From positions 1,178,001 through 1,242,000 of the forward strand of contig JALQBC010000004.1 of the NCBI GenBank assembly GCA_023375675.1: 64,000 bases of DNA, in the 5' to 3' direction. The first letter of the stretch is position 1; each line of letters begins with the position of its first letter. Below, piece by piece: positions 10,410 through 21,720 of this stretch. Source of the stretch: Cytospora piceicola. Taxonomy: Eukaryota; Ascomycota; Sordariomycetes; Diaporthales; Cytosporaceae. Under the pieces are notes generated by a model. It did not search any database. It saw only the letters and a program-made list of their open reading frames with translations, and was not told where the DNA came from. A program made the translations under genes and the position numbers.

Positions 10410-12405
10410 CGTGAATAGATAGGTGACGGCTCACTGCATAACAAAAGCAAAGAATGATGAGTTTCCTTTGGATGAAACTCGAAAAGGGATAAGGTCAACC
10501 GGGCTCCACCGTGGGAAATCTTCCAACGGCGCACAGGCCAGCTCCAAGATCAAACGAATTGGACGTATTAATACCGCAATGCCACTGAAGCAAATAAACC
10601 AAGATACAAGATCAATCACTGTACTATTCTAAGCTGCATGAGCTCAATGGATGGAAGCCAGTGGAAAGCAACCATGTAAGCGGTCGAGCAGCGGGGCCGA
10701 GGTCGGCCGGAGCGAGTAACCAGCTGGTGCCAGCTGGCGACAGCTTGTGGAAAGAACTTCCCCCCTTCCCGCCTTAAAAAGGGGTCACTCCTTTTCGACC
10801 TGACTTGGTGAGCTGCACCTTCGTCTGTACACCCGTGGACCCGGCCTTGCGCGATATTCCAGACCATCAAGCTGCTCCATAACACCTGGGCACCGTCTAT
10901 CGCTTCCCTGAGGAGACAATTGTCTGTTGCTTCTCATCAGTACTGAAGTAAATGAACAGAAGCTCAACAATCAACCCATCCAACCCATCCAAACAATCTA
11001 ACTGCCAGTACCTTACAGTACCTTATCGGCCGTCCACGGGTCCACACGTTGACATGCCCCCCTCGCCCTCCAGATGTCGATATTGTAGATCAACTGGGAC
11101 CACAGCATTGCGCTAGGTTACGATTAGACAGGCCTTACCCGAAAAATCACGGCTGGATTATATTATCCAACACCTCTCCCCGAAGATCTTGCGATCCCAG
11201 CAGCTGTGAAAATCAACTCGTTGAGACCCATTCGCATCTCGCGCCTCGGCATGCCTCTATTTTGACATGAGAACCCATGCCGACTTGGAGTACGCAGAAG
11301 TCGACTTCGAAGCCCAAGCTACCGCTTGGAATCCTTCAGAGGACTCAGATGCGCCTTGACATGAATTTGTGATCGCGACACCACGCAATCCAGTACAGAA
11401 ATCGGATCTCTCGCCAAGGTTGACGCTGTACATAAGGTTTGGCAATGTGTGGCTCTAACTGTCTGTCAGCGACGAAACCGGCGGGCTCGATATGGCTGAG
11501 GACCTGCTTAACGGTGCATTGGTCTTTGTCTTCACATATATGGATGACTTCAAGACAACAATCCGGAGCTGAGGGCACCCGCTTCAAATCGAATGTTGTC
11601 TCCCGCATCTTGGATCCAGACAGAAGCAAGTGCAACTCTCACATTGTACACCCCAGCCACGTATCTTGGCTTCGTTTTCACGAGGCTGCTGATGTCGACA
11701 GTTCGACTGGTACGTCGCATTGCTTTTGTGGGGCAAGCGGGTAAGCACTTGCCCAAAAACCTCGGATGGCCAACTCCGAAGACGATGGCAGCAGGTCGAG
11801 AAGACGAGAAGGATTCCGAAAAGAATCCCGAGACCGCGAAGTCTTGTTCGATGCCCCAACATTTGTTCCCCAGGGCCCAGGGTCGTCCCGATTCCCCTCA
11901 CACCGCCCAGGGTGTCACGGGGCTCAGCCGAGTGGTTTACTGGATTTAAGGTGTGTTACCGAGGGTTTTGCCCCAGATTACAGGCATTAGACTTACATGT
12001 TACTGCCGGCCAGCCGCCTGTGCGGTGCTAAATTTGGGTACCGCCCGCCTGTCATCGTGACCTGGCAGAGGATGAATACGAGCCTGACGTCGATCGTGTT
12101 CCCACCACCCCGCCAATACGAAGATCATGAACCCACATCTCTCCCAGGCGGTAGGTTCGGCCGCGATCGATTGTGCTCATTGCGGAGCCGCCATCTGGGG
12201 GTGGTGTCTTTCACTATGCAACATGCTGGGCTGTGTTCGCCGTGATTGCGGGTCATCACGAACTTTTCACGAAGATGGTCGCCAGGAGAACGAACGGATG
12301 ATCCGTCGAACGTTGAGGCATCACACGTTGCGCTCAATGTAGTTGTCTCGAGGTCAAGACTGACGGGGTCGGACTCCTCGGTATTGAGGACGGTGGACGA
12401 GATCA
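10410..12405. other. Intergenic, nothing recognised
   Basis: About 2 kb of frames below 125 codons on both strands with no domain and no consistent splice pattern. The last few hundred bases are the cerato-platanin promoter. Confidence 0.45.
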
Positions 12406-12415
12406 TATATATAAA
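12406..12415 (+). promoter_or_regulatory. TATA box of the cerato-platanin gene
   Basis: ATATATAAAG lies 136 bases before the start codon and is followed by a CA/CT-rich leader, the usual architecture of strongly expressed fungal genes for secreted proteins. Confidence 0.6.
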
Positions 12416-12550
12416 GCCTCGTCGCTGCTTTAAGATCCGTGACTGAGAATAATCATCATCACACTTCACTCAACCTCCTCGTACAGAAACAATCTCCAAC
12501 CACAACGACGATCCATTCTTCAACCTTTCCGATATCACACATCATCCACA

Positions 12551-13085
12551 ATGTTCTCCAAGATCTTCAGCACTCTCTTCCTGGCCGCTGCTGCCACCGC
12601 CGTCACTGGTATGCCTCAGTCCTTTCCACTTCTTGATCACTATGAAGACTAACATCAAATCTAGTCTCCTACGACACTGGTTACGATGACGCCTCTCGAT
12701 CCCTGACAGCCGTCTCTTGCTCTGACGGCACCAACGGTCTCATCACCAAGTACAAGTACTCCACCCAGGGTGACATCCCCGACTTCCCCTACGTCGGTGG
12801 AGCCGATGCCATTGCCGGATGGAACTCAGCGAGCGTAGGTCAACGTCTCATTCTACCGACCATGAAATCGTCTTGCGAATACTAACGACTGAATCCCAGT
12901 GCGGCACCTGCTGGCAACTCTCCTACTCTGGCAGGACCATCAACGTCCTCGCCATTGATCACGCCGCCAGTGGCTTCAACATTGCCGAGGCGGCCCTGAA
13001 CGAGCTGACCAACGGTCAGGCTGAGGCCCTGGGTCGGATCGATGCCACCGCTGTCCAGGTCGCTGTCAGCGAGTGCGGCCTGTGA
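12551..13085 (+). CDS. Cerato-platanin family secreted protein
   Basis: Three exons, 12551-12608, 12665-12834 and 12900-13085, with introns of 56 and 65 nt (GTATGC...CTAG and GTAGGT...CTAAC...CCCAG). Product 137 residues. The signal peptide is [19 protein letters not shown]. The mature protein starts [19 protein letters not shown], the hallmark N-terminus of the family, and has four Cys (SCSD, CGTC, SEC) for the two conserved disulfides. The family (SnodProt1, Epl1, MSP1, cerato-platanin) is about 120 residues when mature, cell-wall associated and secreted. Its members bind chitin oligomers, loosen cellulose without hydrolysis and can trigger plant immune responses. Intron phases and the TATA box upstream support an intact, expressed gene. 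Confidence 0.95.
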
Positions 13086-13846
13086 GTGCCGATAATGTTT
13101 TATGAGATATTGGATTCATGCATGATATATTAGCGTTGAGGTTTTGGTTCATGTGTATACGACAACATGAGAGAATATGTATATAAAATTTATGTTGCAT
13201 GATTGCACAATTTGTCCATGAATTAGCTTTCGCATTGGACTTCCACCCAATATCTGCTCACCCGGTGATCTGTCAATACACCTGAATCATGGATTCGATG
13301 GCTATGGACGTGTCTGTTCATATCCGGGAGGCTGGGGCGGGGGGTTGAACGGGTGTACTGGCACATCTGGGTTAAATTTGGGAGCGGGTCACGTTTTCGT
13401 TCTGGCTAGGAAGTATCTGGTATGGACAAGGGGTTTATGGTGGTCGATCGTTCCCGAGTACTTGCTCAAGGCGTGGATTTTGGCTTCAGGTACCTCAAAT
13501 GTGCAAGTGCCAAGTGCCTTGACTAAATTGCCAACTTGCCAACCAGAGTAACCTAGCAGTTTCCAGGCACCCGTAGACCTTAAGTGCGATGATAGCCTTA
13601 CAACTTACGCGGCATAACTTTAAGATCAATACAGTCGCAGTGGCTGTCCCGTTCGGATCTCGTGTACTTGTTTCGCGTGGTGGTGAAAGCAGCCACCCGT
13701 CTCCTTATGTGTCAACTGATAATTGTGAAAATAACTGGTACGGCAGCTACTTTAGAAGGTTTCTCCTGACAATATCAAAAATACCAATGGGTTGATCTCT
13801 ACTTTTGATTGCTCACACATCGAGTACTCTTATTACATACAGTATC
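13086..13846. other. Intergenic, nothing recognised
   Basis: Holds the 3' end of the cerato-platanin transcript and, at its right end, the 3' end of the convergent esterase gene. No gene seen. Confidence 0.5.
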
Positions 13847-15070
13847 TTAAACATTGGTGATTGGGTCAACCTTGGAACTGGAGGCTCCTTGAAGCACCGA
13901 CTCAAGGAAGCCCAGGATATCAGCCAGCATCTCTTCGGAATACTCATGACCGACCCCATCGTACAGTTTCCAATGTCGAACCTCCATATTGAGACAGAGG
14001 AGAAAGTCAGCCGCAGCTTGGCCTTGATAGCGGTCCACATTCTTGTCATCCCACCCATGGCAAAGGATGACTGGTGTTTTCCTGCTCTCCCCACTGCAAG
14101 ATCCCAAGCTTTGCATACTAGGTAGCTCAATCTCATCACGTAACCAGGTCAAGGCTACATCGTCTGAGCCAGTCACGGGAGGGGATGCCAACGGAGAGGT
14201 CGATCTCTCGAAAATCTCAAAGCCGTCGCCTCCCTCACCATTCACTCCCGTACTGTCCGTTTGTGCCTGCATGGCCTCCTTCATCTGAGCCAAGTAAGGC
14301 AGCCATCCACACATCCCGACCACTGCACCCAATCGGCCGTCGCCCTCCCACAACAATGCCGCGACCAGACTGGCCGCACAGCCTTGGCTGATCCCGCCGA
14401 GGATGACGTTTTCCACGCCCCCGGCCAAGTTCGCTTCCTTGGCTATCAACTCGTGTAGGTACCGGACTGTGTCCCCGAGCCCGCTGGTCTGCAAGCCTTC
14501 ATCATACCGGTGATTGACGACGTCCCCGGAAAGTTCTGGCCGCAAATGCCAGTCGTCAAACCACTGACGCATGACACTGCGCTTGTAGATAGTAGCACGT
14601 TGCTTAGGCGCGTTGGGAAAGATGAACTTGGCGTGTGGGAGGGCCTCGGCGAGCGTTGTGAAAGGCCCATGCATGTGTTGCCTGTGCGATGCTATGTGGC
14701 GGCAGGTGATATTGCGAGACGCCCTCTGGGCGACGGCCGGGTTACAAGGTATTCCAGCGAACGGGACATCGTCAGGGGTGACAATACAGGCAGGAGGTAC
14801 AGAGTCAGACCATTCCACTATGGTGTTGTCGATATTGGGCATGAAGTCAGGAGCGGTGACGGGTTGGCAATCGCCATCTCCTGCTGTCTGGCCTTCTCCA
14901 ACCGAGTGCACCGATTCCGCCGAGGTAGTGAAAAGAGAAGTGTTCAGCAGAGCCGGTCCGAATGTCTCAGCGCTTCCGCCACGCCCGTGAAGCAGAATTA
15001 TAGTGTGCCTGTGGACACCCGATAGTGGCTCGATGACCAGAGGCTCGGGAAAGGAGGCTTCAACGGGCAT
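13847..15070 (-). CDS. Acyl-protein thioesterase / carboxylesterase-like hydrolase
   Basis: One frame of 407 codons from ATG 15070. It is an alpha/beta hydrolase of the phospholipase/carboxylesterase (acyl-protein thioesterase) family: HTIILLHGRGGSAETFGP at 22-39, LPHAKFIFPNAPKQRAT, nucleophile Ser228 in GGISQGCAAS, acid in CHGWDDKNVD and base His in GVGHEYSEEM near the C-terminus. Family members are usually 220-300 residues and remove acyl groups from proteins or lysolipids. The extra length here is mainly a stretch of roughly 95 residues between SAETFGPALL and LAEALPHAKF, where related proteins have about ten. This stretch is in frame and stop-free, so it may be a genuine insertion or an unspliced intron. 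No signal peptide, so probably cytosolic. Confidence 0.8.
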   Translation of the reverse strand: MPVEASFPEPLVIEPLSGVHRHTIILLHGRGGSAETFGPALLNTSLFTTSAESVHSVGEGQTAGDGDCQPVTAPDFMPNIDNTIVEWSDSVPPACIVTPDDVPFAGIPCNPAVAQRASRNITCRHIASHRQHMHGPFTTLAEALPHAKFIFPNAPKQRATIYKRSVMRQWFDDWHLRPELSGDVVNHRYDEGLQTSGLGDTVRYLHELIAKEANLAGGVENVILGGISQGCAASLVAALLWEGDGRLGAVVGMCGWLPYLAQMKEAMQAQTDSTGVNGEGGDGFEIFERSTSPLASPPVTGSDDVALTWLRDEIELPSMQSLGSCSGESRKTPVILCHGWDDKNVDRYQGQAAADFLLCLNMEVRHWKLYDGVGHEYSEEMLADILGFLESVLQGASSSKVDPITNV

Positions 15071-15922
15071 CGTTAACGAACTCGACGGTCTGGTGAAGCA
15101 GGTGATACCTGCTTTGACAGCAAGGTGGGTTTCCCAGAGTAGATATGCTCGTGAGACCTCAGACAGATTTCTCAGGTTTCCTAGAAGACGGCATAGCCAC
15201 TAAGACAAGGACCACAGTTTGCTGCTCTGCTTGTTTCTTCGCTGGCAGCGCTGCCGCCGGATCACGGGTCAACCTCGTCAACTGAAACGAAACAAACAGC
15301 CTTCTGTTTTCCTATATTTCTTCCCGCAACATGTTCCCGCTAAACGATGGTATGAGCGGTCATAGATTCTACCCGTTTCAAAAGATCACTCTGTTGAGTC
15401 TACCAGAGACGGACAGCAACCGTCCCACGTGTTATAGGATCTCAGCTGGCAAATATCAGAGGATGGGCATGAATACAATGTATACGATGCGCTCATTTTG
15501 GTCCAACCATCGAAGGCAAGCTGCTACGATCGACGGCGCATCTAAGATCATTCTGTGTGTATTCTTGTGGTGTTTGTTTTAGGTGGGAAAAGAGCATGGG
15601 TAAACAGATATCGTCATCGGTGCCGAAGCCGGACAGGAAATCCGGGGTTGACAGGGGTTATTAGGGGTTTAAAGTACAGTCACTGCCGGATACCCACCCA
15701 ATGAGATGATAAGGTGTCTCGGGGTCCTTGTCACAGGCTAATGCATACAGCTCCCGCAGCTTTGGACCCTGACGACAATAACGCCCCTGACTCTGTCACA
15801 GCCAGTATCTATTCGTTCCAACAACTGCAACAAATCTATTATTCTCCATGACATGATAATTCGACTTTTCTTCAAGTGCAAGAACACATACAACATTTCG
15901 ACTATCGCATAATACATTGGAG
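15071..15922. other. Divergent upstream region, esterase and RNase T2
   Basis: 852 bases between two divergent start codons, so promoters for both genes must lie here. No separate gene or repeat recognised. Confidence 0.45.
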
Positions 15923-16925
15923 ATGCCGCCCCCGACATCTCTACGCTCGGCGCTGGCGTATGCCGGCAACCTGCTATCACAATTCCCCGTCTCTGTTCTA
16001 CAGGACATGACGGCACCCTTTTCGAGCCTCATCGATCCAGTAATTGAGAGCTCCAGCGAGGTAGCCCCTGATTCGAGCTACGGGTACGAAGGTGGAATAA
16101 CACCATACGACCCTCTGAGCGGAGCGCCATCATGCCCCATCAACGGACCACTCAGCTGCCATAACAACACGCCGATTTCTGGCGATGGGTCGTGCTGTTT
16201 CGTCCACCCTGGTGGACGTATATTGTTGACACAATTCTGGGATCGTGAGGTGCACGCTGGAGGATCGGAGGACAGCTGGACCCTCCATGGACTGTGGTGA
16301 GTGCTTCCCACCTTCACCACTTGTTTCGTTATCATTAACATGGCTCCCCAACAGGCCCGACCTTTGCGACGGTACCTACGACGCGTTCTGCAACCTGACC
16401 CCCCGCTTCAGCAACATAACCGACATCCTCTCCCACTACGGGCAGTCGGAGCTGCTCGACTTTATGGATAGGAACTGGGTTGCCGACCGGGGCTCCAACT
16501 CTCACCTGTGGGCACACGAGTACACCAAGCACGCGACGTGCATCAACACGCTGGCCCCCAAGTGCTACGGCGAGTCGTACGAGCCCGGGCAGGAGGTCGT
16601 GGACTACTTCACGCGCGCGACGAGCCTGTTCAAAATGCTCGACACGCACACCGCCCTGGCGCTGACGGGCATCGTGCCCAGCCAGCGGAGGCACTACCCG
16701 CTCGAGGACGTGCGGGGGATCCTGGAGCAGTTCAGCGGCGGGAAGGTCGTCCTGAGGTGTGGCGGGAGGAGGAGGGACGAGCTGCATGAGGCTTGGTATG
16801 TGTACTTTGTGCAAGGGAGCCTTCAGACGGGGCAGTTCGTGCCGGCTCAGGATCTTGGCTCTCATGGGGATGCGAATAATTGTGTTCCATGGGTGAAGTA
16901 CTTGCCAAAGATCCACAAGAGGTGA
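15923..16925 (+). CDS. Ribonuclease T2 family, probably secreted
   Basis: Exons 15923-16296 and 16355-16925 around a 58-nt intron (GTGAGT...TTAAC...ACAG) that splits the codon for Trp125; 314 residues. Both catalytic segments are intact: CAS I WTLHGLWPD with His122, and CAS II HLWAHEYTKHATC (175-187) with His179, Glu180 and His184. Many Cys (SCPI, LSCH, GSCCF, DLCD, FCNL, TCIN, KCYG, RCGG, NNCV) fit the disulfide pattern of T2 enzymes. RNase T2 cleaves single-stranded RNA through 2',3'-cyclic phosphates and works in vacuoles or outside the cell. The start ATG at 15923 gives MPPPTSLRSALAYAGNLL, only a weak signal peptide, so an upstream exon is possible. Confidence 0.92.
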
Positions 16926-19900
16926 GAGTTACATACTGCTGTTTTCTGTTATGCATGTGACGGGTGTTCGGCGCTTAGGGATGTACTGGTATTGTGGTTC
17001 GGACCGTTGTTATGGCTGGCTTGGGCAGGAATAGCGATCTGCTTTGTGGACGATCATCCTGGTGACCAATTGAAGATACATTGGCAAGAACAGGAAACGA
17101 TATTTGCTTTGGAAACTGTAACAAGGCTGTAGCGTACAGCCGAACGATTTCTCTGCTGGCGAAAACAGAACTGGGCTGGGAACCAAAACCAAGAAAAATT
17201 CAAGGTATCAAGGTATCTAGTACGTTCGTGAGTCACCCAGAACCCACAAACCCGTGACATACAGCCCACAGCCCATGGGGATGCGTAATATTGTATGACT
17301 GGGTTCCTGCGGACCCTAATACCTACCTAGGTAGTTGATGGGATTACTGCACTATCCAATCGTTCTAGGGAGCTTCAATTAATCCCACTTCAACAAATCC
17401 ACTATGGCGCAGCGGTTTGGTTAAGTCTCTCGGCCGAAGTCAAATAACATTATAGGTGATGTCAAGATTGGTATATAGTTAAGAAGGATACCACGGTTTG
17501 ATTCGCAATTCGAAAAATACCTCTTGGGGCTGGGTTTGGTCGTCGTCTTACACTGGGTTTCTATATCTGCCCTAATCGGCAGCTTGGCCGCCTTACATAC
17601 TTAGGTACTTAAGTATGTTACCTAAGTATGTAGATGTTTGGCTATGTGACTGTCCACTTGAAAGCAAGTGACTTCGACTACAAGCCTTTGTTGTCAAGCC
17701 AACATTCTGTTCACCCACTGCCATCTCAACATTACATATCGGCATATGTAGGCTCTGCCATTAGAAGTGGATCGTTTCCCCGGATATCTGGACTGGACCC
17801 TTCCACTGAACAAATCAGATGTCACACGGCCTCGGGCCCCACAGGGACGGGTCAGCGCTCTCGCAACCGGAAAGCCACCCACTCGGCTCCATCGCCCGGG
17901 ATCGTGGCTGCGTGGGCACGATGGTGCGCTTTATCGCATATGCAATTCATTGTTTCTTTCACAATGATTGGAAGCTCGTGGCCCTGCAAGGTTCGTCTAC
18001 ATCGCATATGGGAAACTCTCGATGCAGTACCACAGAAGTTATTCCATCTCTGGTAGTACTTAGGCGTAGTGTATAGAGAAATCTGGGATCATGGCGGGAG
18101 CCTTGTTAGAGCCAAAGTTTCAAGGTTGGTTAGATCAATCCGTGGCATGTTCTCGCAAGTCACCACATTACATGCAGTAGGTCAGGGCTATTGCGGCATA
18201 GCGGTACCAAATTTTTATCCTCCCGTCTTCATTGTCTATGAAGGGCGCAAAAGACATTAAATGATCACCATTGGGCGATGATCCCTGTTTCATGGGGGTG
18301 GCGCGCCTAAAAGGATGGGCACTATGCCCAGATATGGCGGCCTCTCTAGGCTACACAGCAATTACAACTTTCTACTCACTGTGTGCACTTGAAACTGTTC
18401 TGCCCGTGAGATGACACGCCATGTCACCGTTGCTGTTTGTTTTCTTCGGGAGGTGATTTGTTTGGGATACACCCGCAGAACCCGTCTGGGCAGCTACGAG
18501 TCAATGCGATGCCGGTCGGCCCGTCGGTATCTCGCGAGGGGGTCATGAGGTTCAGGGGTGGCCGAACATTTACCCCAGATTGCGCGGTTAATGGCTGCCG
18601 GAGCTTTGTGCGGAGACGAGCCCGCCTTCCAAGGTTCTCCAACACTGCCTGGTTGGGACTGGCCTCCGCGGACTGTAGCATTTTGGAATACTTTGGTGGC
18701 CACCACCTGCCACCACCCCCTCTTTTTATTCATTTTTACTGACCTCCTTTTCTTTCCTTGGTTTTGTTATTCGTTTTGAACAAGAGAGAAGCGAGGCTGA
18801 CCTCTGAGGGCTGCCTCAGCCACATGGAGGAAGCCTTGGGAAGCAATTATACGAAGTACGTCGTGAAGCATTTATACGAACTAGGTACTCAGGTAAGCCT
18901 TCGATTGTCGTACGGCAGCCGCAGTAAAGTTTGCCGTTGGAGATTGTCAGCGACACCCGGGACCAGTTTTGAAACCCGGTGACCCGGTGTATTTCCCCGG
19001 GATCTTCATAAAGTTTTTGATCGGATGGAACGGTGGCAGGTACAGGCAGACAGGTCCGTACGGCCCCCAGGCCCATCGGGAAGATTGCGTGCAACTGAAT
19101 CGGGAAAGCGCTCCGGGTCTTCTGAAGTAATTGTGATGATTGCCCAGCTCGATACTTTCTGATTGAGGAGATGAGTTCGTTTCAAGAACTCCAGGGCTTA
19201 CACCCGGTTGTACATTAGCAACCTATTCAGATTATACTTTCGGCACCAAGGCACAGGCGGTACATATTAAAAAGACATGGATACCTTGCTGGGGATACGT
19301 ACGGATCCTTGCCTATTTTGAGCGACCGATGGCGATCCAGGGGGCCGGCACGATCGTCTGTCGATGTCTTCTGCCTCGTCGTTCTTCGTTAGCATCTTGG
19401 CAGCTTCGCAAGCCCGCAAACCGTCGTTGGGCAGACGCCCATGATGGAAAAAAAGCCTCTCAGCCCTACCTACCTAGGTAGCTAGCAACGATCCGAGGTA
19501 TGAAGCTTGAGGAAGCAGAGTCGTCATAATGCAACCACAGAAGTGCTGGACTTTCGATCTGTGCGACGGAGGCGGCTGGCTGATGGGATTCAGCTGTTCC
19601 TGCTGTATCGACTTACGTATTTAGCGGTGTATCTACCGTTCGTTGACCTCGGCATGGCAAATCGACGTGTTCAATCATATCAGTTTGCCTGCCACTTCCC
19701 AACTCCGTGCACTCCATACAAGAAGTGGGATGCGGGAAATAGCGGCTGTCTGCTCTTCTGAGGGGGAGGGGAAAGTTACTGCAGGAAGAAGGTGATAATA
19801 TCAATCGGGGTCACATTTGGGGGTCACGAGGTGAATGACAGAATGACAGAATGTCATTCAGCTCCTCGCTATGCACGGCTGGCACGCTGTGGTAGGAAGA

Positions 19901-21720
19901 AGAATTTGGGCTGAGACGTGGCGGGTACTCAGCCCACCTGGGACTTAGTGTACGCAGTACCTATACCTGCCCCCAGCCGGCCTTAGCACAGCTTCTGTAT
20001 CCCCCCAGCCAAATCGCACTTTGAGGTAACGCATCTCTGTTAGTGTGCCGTCCGGTTTCCGACATGGCGGAACTGACGCCTCGGTAAAGCCCAACGTACA
20101 GAATACAACCTCTGCTGCAGAACCTGGGATACAACGTTACTGTGGTGGATGCAAGATGACAGGCCTTGAAATTGCTTTTGGATGCAACACCTCCAGATCT
20201 TAAGGTGAGGTGTTCTTAGCCGCCTGCCTGTTCGAGAGGCCTGAATCATCACCCTTCAACAGATCGTCCCTTGTGTTGGAAATCTCTGGGAGCAGTCACA
20301 TAGTCAGACAGTCAGCCGTCACTGTACACAGTGATGAATGTCAAGATTTGGGGCCGATCGAGGACTTCTCGAAGAAAAAAAACGTCTGCTGATCTAAGCC
20401 AAACTCGGCAGTTCTAAGCCCTCATTGGATGGGATCACCGATACTACGGATGTAGTGCGGTACGGTGTACTCAGTACGTAGAGCACCCGGGTCCCATACC
20501 AAGTAAGCTAAACCCGGGGGAAGCAAGGACACCACACGAGGCTACATAGGTACCTAGGGCTTCTAGGTACCTAGAGAGGGTGAGTGGACTTGTTCAGCCT
20601 GAGCTTGGGGCTGCTGGGCTGTCGGTGAGCAGCTACACAGTAAGAGTGACCAAGGTCTGGGCTTAAGCAAAGCCTCTCTGGCTGTCTACTTGCTAAGCCA
20701 TTGTGACCCGAGGCAATCGTAGTAAGCAAATACGGCTTGCGCAACTGATGAACCCTAGATATTGGCTGACGGCCTCGTTATTAACCTCGTCAGATCAACT
20801 GCCAACTGCTGGGGTTGAGATGTCGAACAGGTCAGGAGAGACATTTTGCAAGTGAGTGGTGAGTGAGCAGTGATGAGTGGGCTTTTTTTTGGCTTTGGCT
20901 TGGCTTGCCTTGATGAACCTGCTCTTGGCTTGATTTGACCGGGGCCCCACCTTCCTTTTTCCCTTTTCCCTGGCTTTTGGGGCTTCCACCCCTCATTCCA
21001 TCCAATTGCCATCCTGCACTCCGGCCTGGGGGAAGAAGCAGCCCTGGCACCGCCTAAACTCAGCTGGGAATTAGCGTACCTCTCCCACATGCGTACGTAG
21101 TGTACTGTGTACCTAAGTAACCCCTTCCACCTTCCATCTTCCACCTTTCCGCCCTTTCACTTTCTCCTCATCTTCCCGCACCACTCTCCAGTTCTTTTCC
21201 TTTCAATTTGACCTGGAACCATTCTTCTCGCCTCATTGCCCTTGGCGACCTTTCCTCTTCCTCGCCTCCAGAAGTCCTGTCCCAAACCTATGTTTCTTCA
21301 GGACCTGTACAGCTTCAAACCGACCCTTGACACCTCTGCACTTGGCAATTCGCTGCACACGCGACCGACCGAACACCGACTGACCAACCGTTGGGCCCGT
21401 TGAAACCGCTCCCCCGGATTTCGCGCCCCCGCGATTTCGAATCCCAGAAACACCACACACACAGAAACATCGACGGCCCGAGTGCATTCCCGGGCCTGCA
21501 TGAACCCCAGCTTTGCGAATTTGCCTTCGTCCGCAAACCTAAATCCATTTCCAGATTGAGAACTTCGGTTTCTATTGGTACTCAACTGCCCAATTCACCA
21601 GCCATCGGGGCCGTGGAGACTCATGAGAGGCATCTAGCCACGAGTTCTCCAGATTCCCCGGAGCCCACTAATTCTCTGGCTCACCGGTCGTCAAAAAAAA
21701 CAAAAACACGCACCACCTGA
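16926..21720. other. 4.8 kb stretch without recognisable gene
   Basis: No frame above about 140 codons and none with a domain. It holds TACCTAGGTA palindromes at 17324-17333 and 19471-19480 and a related GGTACCTAG pair near 20549-20574. From about 20.9 kb to 21.7 kb the plus strand becomes CT- and CA-rich, fitting a long leader of the transcription factor gene. Confidence 0.5.

Noticed and set aside
11593..11949. 118-codon plus frame in the 10.4-12.4 kb spacer
   Set aside because: No domain, no leader, no splice continuation.
17402..17510. tRNA-like words (GGCGCAGCGG...GGTTTGATTC) on the plus strand
   Set aside because: The arms do not pair into an acceptor or T stem, and the B box is imperfect; at most a decayed tRNA fragment.
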